A stretch of DNA of 13,336 nt, from contig DEIK01000055.1 of the NCBI GenBank assembly GCA_002352425.1, positions 1-13,336 on the forward strand. The letters run 5' to 3'. Within the stretch, counting starts at the first letter, position 1, and each line of letters starts with the position of its first letter. This stretch comes from Rhodobacteraceae bacterium UBA2776 (GTDB taxonomy: Bacteria; Pseudomonadota; Alphaproteobacteria; Rhodobacterales; Rhodobacteraceae). The position numbers were made by a program, and so were the translations under genes. Positions 8,054 to 13,336 of this stretch are shown in pieces. The notes beneath the pieces are model-generated. The model saw only the letters and a program-made list of their open reading frames with translations. It searched no databases and was not told where the DNA came from.

Positions 8054-8766
8054 TGCACATGCCCCTAAAAGCAATCTCGGCCCTACTGAGCTATCCGACA
8101 GTAGAGCTGCAACAGGCCAAAGACGAGTTGGTTGACGCGCTGCGGCAGGGTGACCTGCTGCCCGCCGAAACCATCACCGCCATGAGTGCCCTGATCAATG
8201 AACTCGCCACGGGCGATATTTATGAACTTCAGGAAACCTATGTCGGGCTGTTTGACCGCTCACGCACTCTTAGCTTGAATTTATTCGAGCATGTTCACGG
8301 CGAAAGCCGCGACCGGGGTGGCGCGATGGTCAATCTGGTCGAAAATTATCGTGCGGCGGGCTTTGAGCCAGCCTCAAGCGAGCTACCCGATCACATCCCG
8401 GTTTTGCTAGAATTCCTCGCCATGCGTCCCATTGGCGAGGCGCGGGAGGTGCTGGCGGATGCTGCGCATATAATGGAGGTGCTTCAAACGCGACTCACAC
8501 GTCGCGAAAGCATTTATGCGCCAGTGTTTGCCGCCCTTCTGCAGATTTCACAAACCGAGGCCGATCAAGCCGCGGTGACTGAATTGCTGGCGGTAAAGGA
8601 CGATGATCCGGATGATCTGGAAGCATTGGACGAAGTTTGGGAAGAATCTGAGGTCACTTTCGCCCCGGATCCAAACGCTGGCTGCCCACAGGTGCGCGAT
8701 ATGCTCGCCGGTATGGATACCCCACGTAATGCGCCGCCAACCACACCGCCCGCGGCGGCAGAATAG
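8053..8766 (+). CDS. narJ: Nitrate reductase molybdenum cofactor assembly chaperone NarJ
   Basis: System-specific cytoplasmic chaperone (TorD/DmsD/NarJ group). It binds apo-NarG, supports cofactor and FS0 insertion, and holds NarGH back from membrane docking until complete. It is not part of the final enzyme. The protein has 237 residues, like E. coli NarJ (236). The conserved core is visible: an N-terminal LLSYPT segment, ETYVGLFDRSRTLSLNLFEH at about residues 62-81, and HGESRDRGGAMVNL just after it. The DHIPVLLEFLA helix and the acidic C-terminal segment (EEVWEESEVTF-like) ending in a proline/alanine-rich tail are also typical. It has no signal peptide or membrane segment. It starts one base inside the narH stop and is separated from narI by 11 nt. 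Confidence 0.96.
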   Translation: MHMPLKAISALLSYPTVELQQAKDELVDALRQGDLLPAETITAMSALINELATGDIYELQETYVGLFDRSRTLSLNLFEHVHGESRDRGGAMVNLVENYRAAGFEPASSELPDHIPVLLEFLAMRPIGEAREVLADAAHIMEVLQTRLTRRESIYAPVFAALLQISQTEADQAAVTELLAVKDDDPDDLEALDEVWEESEVTFAPDPNAGCPQVRDMLAGMDTPRNAPPTTPPAAAE

Positions 8767-8777
8767 GAGACGAAGAC

Positions 8778-9470
8778 ATGCATAATTTTTTGTTCGGAAT
8801 CTATCCCTACATTGCACTGACAATCCTGTTCTGGGGTTCAGTCATTCGATTTGAACGCGATCCGTTCACATGGAAATCATCCTCAAGCCAACTGTTGCGT
8901 CGCAAACAGTTGATCATGGGCTCTGTGTTGTTTCACGTCGGCATCTTGGTCATCTTTGGCGGCCATTTGGTTGGCTTGCTAACGCCGATCGCACTGTTTG
9001 ACGCCTTGGGCATCAGCCACGGGGCCAAACAAATCTTGGCCATCGTTGCAGGTGGTTTTGCCGGTATCCTGATGCTGATTGGTGGCATCATGTTGCTGCA
9101 TCGCCGCCTGACAGATTCGCGCATCCGGATGAACTCCAGTTTTGCCGATACAGGTATTCTGATGTTGTTGATGGTGCAGCTATTGTTGGGCCTTTCGACA
9201 ATCTTCTTGTCGCTGGGCCATCTGGACGGCCACGAAATGACCAAGTTCATGAGCTGGGCGCAGGGGATCTTTTTCTTTGACAGTGGCGCTGCGGGTTACA
9301 TCGCGGATGTTCATATCATCTTTAAGGCACACCTGTTGCTGGGCCTGACCATCTTTGTCTTGTTCCCGTTCACACGACTGGTTCACATGTTGTCGGTGCC
9401 AATCCGCTACATCACGCCACTGCGTTCGGGCTATCAGATCGTGCGTTCGCGCCGGAAGGGTACAAAATGA
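8778..9470 (+). CDS. narI: Respiratory nitrate reductase gamma subunit NarI (cytochrome b)
   Basis: Membrane anchor and quinol-oxidising di-haem cytochrome b that passes electrons to NarH. Length is 230 residues (E. coli NarI is 225). Five hydrophobic helices are predicted at about 4-24, 45-68, 86-108, 124-146 and 181-202. Four candidate haem-b histidines match the family spacing: H53 and H63 in helix 2 (LFHVGILVIFGGHLVG), and H185 and H203 around helix 5 (FKAHLLLGL and TRLVHMLSVP). The 18-residue separation of the second pair is the same as between H187 and H205 of E. coli NarI. AGGAGA at 8765-8770 overlaps the narJ stop and lies 7 nt before the ATG. The TGA stop overlaps the start of the prolyl isomerase gene (ATGA). 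Confidence 0.97.
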   Translation: MHNFLFGIYPYIALTILFWGSVIRFERDPFTWKSSSSQLLRRKQLIMGSVLFHVGILVIFGGHLVGLLTPIALFDALGISHGAKQILAIVAGGFAGILMLIGGIMLLHRRLTDSRIRMNSSFADTGILMLLMVQLLLGLSTIFLSLGHLDGHEMTKFMSWAQGIFFFDSGAAGYIADVHIIFKAHLLLGLTIFVLFPFTRLVHMLSVPIRYITPLRSGYQIVRSRRKGTK

Positions 9471-10267
9471 GCAAGCCATTTTTCCCTACCGTTTCGGTGA
9501 ATGGCCAGGAAATCTCTGCTGCGGACATCGCGGCAGAGGCACAAAACCACAACGCGCCCAAGGACAAACCCGGCTGGGCGTGGCGTGCGGGTGCCCGGGC
9601 TTTGGTGATCCGCGAATTACTGCTGCAAGAGGCGCGCAAACGTGATCTGCAATCCAGGCCGATGGAGTTGGAGCCAGGTAAGTTTGAAACCGAGGACGAG
9701 TCCCTGATCCGCGATGTGCTGGATTTGGCGATGACACCAAAGGCGCCCACCGAGGACGAGATCAAGGCTGTGTATGAGGCCAAGCCGGACATGTTCCGCG
9801 CCCCGACTTTGTACGAGCCCTCGCACATTTTGTTCGCGGCTGACCCTTCCAACACAGAGGCACGGCTTGAGGCCAATAACAAAGCCAAAGCCGCCTTGGC
9901 GACATTGAAATCCTCGCCCAGAGATTTTGCCCATTTGGCAAAAGAGCTGAGCGATTGCCCGTCCCGCGACATGGGTGGCCAATTGGGTCAATTGGTGTCT
10001 GGTGACACGGTGCCGGAGTTTGAAAAAGCGATGGACACCCTGACGCCGGGCCAAACCAGCGCCGAACCAGTGCCAACCCGTTATGGTATGCACATCCTGC
10101 GGTTGGACGCGATTGCTGTTGGGGATGTTTTGCCGCTGGACCGCGTCCGCGATCAAATCGGTGAAATGCTGGAAAAAGCGGGTTGGGCCGCGGCCGCAAA
10201 CGCGTTCGTGCAGTCCTTAGTTGCAGAGGCTGAAATATCGGGCATTGATTTGGCAGTCCCGATCTAA
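9467..10267 (+). CDS. Parvulin-type (PpiC) peptidyl-prolyl cis-trans isomerase, nar-operon linked
   Basis: A 266-residue protein with a parvulin rotamase domain at about 115-213. Visible hallmarks are the paired active-site histidines H120 (EPSHILF) and H209 (TRYGMHILRL), C164 at the catalytic Cys/Asp position (LSDCPS), and the MGGQLGQLVSGDTVPEFEKAM segment. The first 110 residues form a helical NifM/SurA-like region. There is no signal peptide or membrane segment, so it should be cytoplasmic, unlike SurA or PpiD. It is translationally coupled to narI (ATGA) and is followed by a strong terminator, so it is the last gene of the nar operon. A comparable PpiC gene follows narI in Pseudomonas aeruginosa. 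Help with folding or maturation of a Nar subunit is a reasonable inference but is not shown by the sequence. Confidence 0.92.
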   Translation: MSKPFFPTVSVNGQEISAADIAAEAQNHNAPKDKPGWAWRAGARALVIRELLLQEARKRDLQSRPMELEPGKFETEDESLIRDVLDLAMTPKAPTEDEIKAVYEAKPDMFRAPTLYEPSHILFAADPSNTEARLEANNKAKAALATLKSSPRDFAHLAKELSDCPSRDMGGQLGQLVSGDTVPEFEKAMDTLTPGQTSAEPVPTRYGMHILRLDAIAVGDVLPLDRVRDQIGEMLEKAGWAAAANAFVQSLVAEAEISGIDLAVPI

Positions 10268-10295
10268 ACCACCAATACTCACGAAACAAAAGTAT

Positions 10296-10336
10296 GCGGC
10301 TGGCGGGCTTTAAACTCGCCAGCCGCTTTTTTATTT
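10296..10336 (+). terminator. Rho-independent terminator of the nar operon
   Basis: Perfect 10-bp stem: GCGGCTGGCG (10296-10305) pairs with CGCCAGCCGC (10317-10326) across an 11-nt loop. It is followed directly by TTTTTTATTT. It lies 28 nt after the stop of the prolyl isomerase gene and is the only canonical intrinsic terminator in the window. Confidence 0.93.
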
Positions 10337-10366
10337 GATGTTCTAACTGCTGCAGAGTTTTACCAT

Positions 10367-10394
10367 TTGGAAAGAAAATGCTTCCTTTTATAGC
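10367..10394 (+). promoter_or_regulatory. Candidate sigma-70-like promoter for the cyclase-family gene
   Basis: TTGGAA (10367-10372), a 16-nt spacer, then TATAGC (10389-10394). Each hexamer matches the consensus at 4 of 6 positions. It lies in the 198-bp gap after the nar terminator and about 70 nt before the ATG at 10466. No complete FNR/Anr box (TTGAT-N4-ATCAA) was found in this gap. The candidate is weak, and a TTGACC at 10409 has no matching -10. Confidence 0.3.
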
Positions 10395-10465
10395 TTGCCA
10401 CGATAAGTTGACCAAAGGGAAGCTAACAACCCACAAGGATATTTTGAAAAACAGGGAGACTAAAA

Positions 10466-11284
10466 ATGTGCGATATTTGCGTAATGAATGCGGTCAAAGA
10501 CAAGATGATGTCACGCCGCAGTTTCTTTAAAACTGCCGCAACAGGGGCCGCAGCAGCGGCTGTTGGCTCGACCATGGCGGGGACCGCAGCGATGGCGGCG
10601 GGACATGGCTCGGTGGTTGATATGACCCACACGCTGGACAGTGATTTTCCGACATATTTCGGTGTGCCGGGGTTGGAAATGGAACAAAAATTTAATTTCG
10701 CCGAACACTCGTTCAACCTGTTTCAACTGTCCCTGAATGAACACACAGGCACCCATATAGATGCGCCGCTGCACTTTTCTGCCGACGGTAAGTCTGTTGA
10801 TGAAATTCCGATTGAGAACCTGATTGCGCCACTATGTGTGATCGACATTGCCGCGCGCGCCGAGGGTGACGCCGACACCCAAGTGACACCGGATGATGTG
10901 AAAGCATGGATCGCTGCAAACGGCGAAATTCCGGCGAATGCGTGTGTTGCGATGCACTCTGGTTGGGCCGCCCATGTGAAAACTGATAAATTTCGCGGGT
11001 TCTCGAACGAAGCGCAGCATTACCCGGGCTTTCACGTTGAGGCCGCGAAAATGCTGATCGAGGAAACGGGCGCGACCTCAATAGCGGTGGATACCCTGTC
11101 ATTGGATCACGGGTTGTCGGCAGATTTTGCCACCCATTACGCGTGGTTGCCATCGGGGCGGTTTGGCATCGAGAACCTGACCAATCTGGATAAGGTTCCA
11201 GCGGCAGGCGCAACATTGGTGGTTGGCGCGCCCAAACACCGTGGCGGCACGGGTGGCCCGGCGCGTATCTTCGCAATGGTGTAA
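10466..11284 (+). CDS. Tat-exported cyclase / kynurenine formamidase-family metal-dependent hydrolase
   Basis: A 272-residue protein of the cyclase family (PF04199-type, which includes kynurenine formamidase KynB). The signature HTGTHIDAPLHF spans residues 93-104, giving likely metal ligands H93, H97 and D99 and a conserved H103. A second conserved stretch is HYPGFHVEAAKMLIEE, then IAVDTLSLDHG (about 185-215). A twin-arginine leader is clear: SRRSFFK at 16-22, an alanine-rich hydrophobic stretch to about 40, and a likely cleavage near AMA|AG at residue 44. It should therefore act in the periplasm, unlike KynB. Residues 1-15 before the twin arginines are unusually long and contain C2-x-x-C5. 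The start has AGGGAG at 10453-10458, 7 nt upstream. It lies after the nar terminator with its own gap, so it is probably a separate unit. The family is secure; the substrate is unknown. Confidence 0.9.
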   Translation: MCDICVMNAVKDKMMSRRSFFKTAATGAAAAAVGSTMAGTAAMAAGHGSVVDMTHTLDSDFPTYFGVPGLEMEQKFNFAEHSFNLFQLSLNEHTGTHIDAPLHFSADGKSVDEIPIENLIAPLCVIDIAARAEGDADTQVTPDDVKAWIAANGEIPANACVAMHSGWAAHVKTDKFRGFSNEAQHYPGFHVEAAKMLIEETGATSIAVDTLSLDHGLSADFATHYAWLPSGRFGIENLTNLDKVPAAGATLVVGAPKHRGGTGGPARIFAMV

Positions 11285-11294
11285 GATGATAGCT

Positions 11295-11320
11295 GCACCG
11301 ACGGTAAGTGCCGTCGGTGC
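11295..11320. terminator. Palindromic hairpin between convergent transcription units
   Basis: Perfect 10-bp stem: GCACCGACGG (11295-11304) pairs with CCGTCGGTGC (11311-11320) around a 6-nt loop. It sits in the 43-bp gap between the cyclase stop and the aminotransferase stop on the other strand, the usual place for a bidirectional terminator. Neither side carries a U-tract, so if it ends transcription it is a weak or factor-assisted site. Confidence 0.5.
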
Positions 11321-11327
11321 TAACGGC

Positions 11328-12185
11328 TCAGGCCTTAGCCCAATTCCAATATAATTCCCGCGCCTGTTTAGTCACGGGCCCGATGATGTATTCACGGTCT
11401 TCGATCTTCACAATGGGAGTTACCTTCGAGATATTCCCTGACAAAAACACCTCATCCGCATTATCAAAATCTTCAAATGATAGGGTGCATTCCTCGACGA
11501 CATGCCCCGCTGCACGCAGCAGTTTAATCAAGCGTTGCCGCGTTATGCCATTCAAAAAGGTGCCGTTGGGCACGGGTGTTTTCACCACGCCGCCCTTGAC
11601 CATGAACAGGTTCGCCGTGGCGCTTTCAGCGACATTTCCCAGCGGATCGGCAACGATGGCATTGTTATAGCCACGGGCTTGGGCCTCGCGGATCATCCGA
11701 CCATTGTTGGGGTACAGGCAAGCCGCCTTGGCATTAACGGGGGCCATCGTGATCACGGGCCGAATGAATTGGGTGCGGCACAGGGTTTGGCTGGCCTCGG
11801 CAGGGGCCATTGGTAGCTGTTCCAGGCACAGGCAAAAGGCGGTTGATTCCGGGTCGGGAACCACAACGCCAGCACCCCCTTCGGTGGACCAATACATCGG
11901 GCGGATGTAGACGGGAGCGCCTTCGTCGAACTTGGCCAAACCCTGTAACGTCAAGGCGACCATGTCATCGACATCAATGGTCGGCTTTAATCCCAAAGCC
12001 TCGGCTGATTTATTGACCCGTGCGCAATGGGGCTGCAAATCCGGCACCACACCCTCGAACGCGCGCGCGCCGTCAAACACCAAAGATCCAAGCCAGGTGC
12101 CATGGTCGGCTGCGTTCATCACAGGCAGATCACCCTGATGCCAAGCACCCTTGAAATAGGTCCAGATTACGTCACCGACGGCCAT
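11328..12185 (-). CDS. Class IV PLP aminotransferase, branched-chain amino acid type
   Basis: A 285-residue fold-type IV PLP enzyme, slightly shorter than E. coli IlvE (309). It most resembles branched-chain aminotransferases, which interconvert valine, leucine or isoleucine with their 2-oxo acids using 2-oxoglutarate/glutamate. Visible features are the N-terminal LVFDGARAFEGV segment (about 35-46), YIRPMYW at about 93-99, and the Schiff-base lysine K153 in VNAKAACLYPNN. E187 lies in NVAESATANLFMV, the cofactor-binding glutamate region, and LNGITRQRLI (about 211-220) follows. D-amino acid aminotransferase and aminodeoxychorismate lyase share this fold and cannot be fully excluded, so no symbol is given. 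The start (complement of 12183-12185) has AGGA 8 nt upstream. It is 16 nt downstream of the quinone oxidoreductase gene and probably co-transcribed with it. Confidence 0.88.
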   Translation of the reverse strand: MAVGDVIWTYFKGAWHQGDLPVMNAADHGTWLGSLVFDGARAFEGVVPDLQPHCARVNKSAEALGLKPTIDVDDMVALTLQGLAKFDEGAPVYIRPMYWSTEGGAGVVVPDPESTAFCLCLEQLPMAPAEASQTLCRTQFIRPVITMAPVNAKAACLYPNNGRMIREAQARGYNNAIVADPLGNVAESATANLFMVKGGVVKTPVPNGTFLNGITRQRLIKLLRAAGHVVEECTLSFEDFDNADEVFLSGNISKVTPIVKIEDREYIIGPVTKQARELYWNWAKA

Positions 12186-12201
12186 GTTGAAAATCCTTTT
12201 A

Positions 12202-13176
12202 TCAGGGGATCAAAACCGTTGATCCGGTAGTTTGGCGAGCCTCCAGCGCACGGTGTGCATCAGCCGCATCTGCCAGATCGTAACTCTGATTGATGTTGAT
12301 TTTCAATGTGCCATTTTCGACCATTTCAAACAACGTGGCCGAAGCGGTTTCCAGATAGCTGCGGTCGGCAGTGAAATGAAACAACACAGGCCGTGTGACG
12401 GTAAAAGACCCCACCGCAAGGTCGGACAATTTGAAACCCGTTGCTGGTCCGGAAGACTGACCAAAGTTCACAAGCGTGCCAAAGGTTTTCAGACATTTTA
12501 GCGAGCCCGAAATGGTGTCGTTACCGATACTGTCATAGACCGCATCCACACCTGCGCCGCCTGTGATTTCAGCGACCCGCGCCACGAAATCCTCGGATTT
12601 GTAGTCAATCATATGTGTGTAGCCGTGCTGGTTCGCCAATGCGCATTTCTCGGGTCCACCGGCGGTGCCAATCGCTGTCACGCCCATTGCGGCCAGCCAT
12701 TGTCCCGCGATCAAGCCAACACCACCAGCTGCGGCATGGAACAAAACCGTTTGACCCTTTTGCACAGAGAACGACCGGTGCAGCAGGTAATGTGCAGTCA
12801 GCCCTTTGAGCATCGAAGCGGCCGCCACGTCATAGCCAACCGCATCCGGCAATTTGACCAAATGGCGTGTTTCAATGACCCGTTCGGACACATAAGCCCC
12901 GTTTGGAATGGTATAGGCGACGCGATCCCCAACAGCGAAATCAGTGACATCTGCGCCCAATGCAATAACCTCGCCCGCCGCTTCGCTGCCAAGTGCAAGG
13001 TCACGTTCCACGGGCCACGGGTACAGCCCGCTGCGCACATAGATGTCGTGAAAATTGACGCCGATGGCCCCGTGGCGCACCAACACCTCGCCCGCCGCAG
13101 GGGTTGGTGTGGATAGATCAATTTGGCGTAAAACGTCAGGGCCGCCGGTCTGGCTGGCGACGATGGCAATGGGCAT
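12202..13176 (-). CDS. Zinc-independent quinone oxidoreductase (MDR/zeta-crystallin family)
   Basis: A cytoplasmic NADPH:quinone reductase-like protein of 324 residues from the chosen ATG. The N-terminal GroES-like domain contains GVNFHDIYVRSGLY and LGSEAAGEV. The Rossmann domain carries the nucleotide-binding motif AAAGGVGLIAGQWL, preceded by the family-typical QTVLFH. The cysteines and histidines that bind zinc in alcohol dehydrogenases are absent, matching the QOR (E. coli QorA-like) branch. An in-frame GTG at 13191 would add five residues, but it lies inside the ribosome binding site (GAGGA, complement of 13185-13189), which is correctly spaced 8 nt from the ATG at 13176. The start lies 4 nt after the stop of the upstream AhpD-like gene, so the two are probably coupled. 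The exact physiological quinone or enone substrate cannot be read from sequence. Confidence 0.92.
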   Translation of the reverse strand: MPIAIVASQTGGPDVLRQIDLSTPTPAAGEVLVRHGAIGVNFHDIYVRSGLYPWPVERDLALGSEAAGEVIALGADVTDFAVGDRVAYTIPNGAYVSERVIETRHLVKLPDAVGYDVAAASMLKGLTAHYLLHRSFSVQKGQTVLFHAAAGGVGLIAGQWLAAMGVTAIGTAGGPEKCALANQHGYTHMIDYKSEDFVARVAEITGGAGVDAVYDSIGNDTISGSLKCLKTFGTLVNFGQSSGPATGFKLSDLAVGSFTVTRPVLFHFTADRSYLETASATLFEMVENGTLKININQSYDLADAADAHRALEARQTTGSTVLIP

Positions 13177-13180
13177 GGGC

Positions 13181-13336
13181 TTAGTCCTCACTCAACATGA
13201 ATTCGGGGTCAACAGGCACCTGCATGGCGTTTGATAGGTGGTTGGTTTTGGCTGCCAAGGAAACGATTTTCAAAACCTCGGCATGTTGCGCCGACGTCAT
13301 GCCCTTGGCGCGCGCGGCGGCGGAATGGGAATGCAC
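13181..13336 (-). CDS. AhpD-like / carboxymuconolactone decarboxylase-family protein, C-terminal fragment
   Basis: An open frame enters from the right edge and ends at TAA (complement of 13181-13183), giving 51 residues. It begins VHSHSAAARAKGMTSAQHAE, matching the helix just after the second active-site cysteine of AhpD-like and peroxidase-related carboxymuconolactone decarboxylase-family proteins (CxxCxxxH pattern). The histidine at fragment residue 4 would be the catalytic-site histidine, and the cysteine pair would fall immediately outside the window. Such proteins are typically thiol-dependent alkylhydroperoxidases. The gene ends 4 nt before the quinone oxidoreductase ATG and contains that gene's Shine-Dalgarno. 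The family call rests on a short fragment. Confidence 0.72.
   Translation of the reverse strand: MHSHSAAARAKGMTSAQHAEVLKIVSLAAKTNHLSNAMQVPVDPEFMLSED

Noticed and set aside
7403..8074. A 223-residue - strand open frame opposite narH
   Set aside because: Antisense shadow of conserved NarH sequence.
10331..10350. FNR/Anr-type site at TTGATGTTCTAAC
   Set aside because: Only the left half (TTGAT) matches; the right half does not resemble ATCAA, and it lies just after a terminator.
13177..13191. GTG at 13191 as the quinone oxidoreductase start
   Set aside because: The GTG is part of the GAGGA ribosome binding site that serves the ATG at 13176; the family N-terminus begins at that methionine.
1..13336. 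CRISPR array, tRNA, rRNA, insertion sequence or phage features
   Set aside because: I saw no repeated spacer-repeat units, tRNA-like cloverleaf, transposase, integrase or flanking inverted repeats on either strand.

Overview
The window looks like a chromosomal segment of an alphaproteobacterium, most likely a marine Rhodobacterales (Roseobacter-group) species. This is inferred from moderate GC content, Paracoccus-like nitrate-respiration gene content, and the style of the flanking metabolic genes. Genus cannot be fixed from sequence alone.

Left and centre (1-10332, + strand): a respiratory nitrate reductase operon in the order narK1 (5'-truncated) - narK2 - narG - narH - narJ - narI - ppiC. 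NarK1/NarK2 should bring nitrate in and exchange it for nitrite. NarGHI is the membrane-bound quinol:nitrate oxidoreductase: NarI takes electrons from quinol, NarH relays them through Fe-S clusters, and NarG reduces nitrate at Mo-bisMGD. NarJ is the dedicated assembly chaperone, and a parvulin-type prolyl isomerase is the last gene. From narG onward the genes are translationally coupled or nearly so (ATGA or TGATG overlaps, or an 11-nt gap). The two upstream junctions, narK1/narK2 and narK2/narG, instead each hold a perfect GC-rich hairpin. A strong Rho-independent terminator ends the operon. Its promoter lies upstream of the window.

Middle right (10333-11284, + strand): a short promoter-bearing gap, then a Tat-exported cyclase/kynurenine-formamidase-family metalloenzyme of unknown substrate. 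Its signal peptide has an unusual CxxC in the n-region. A palindromic hairpin separates it from the convergent genes.

Right (11328-13336, - strand): a tight three-gene unit, transcribed right to left. It comprises an AhpD-like/carboxymuconolactone decarboxylase-family protein (only its C-terminus is present), a zinc-independent quinone oxidoreductase, and a class IV (branched-chain type) aminotransferase.

No tRNA, rRNA, insertion sequence, CRISPR array or integration site was seen. Most of the window is a well-known system. The points most worth a second look are the narK1/narK2 junction (possible frameshift fusion), two extra hydrophobic segments in NarK2, the paired intercistronic hairpins, and the CxxC-Tat leader of the cyclase.
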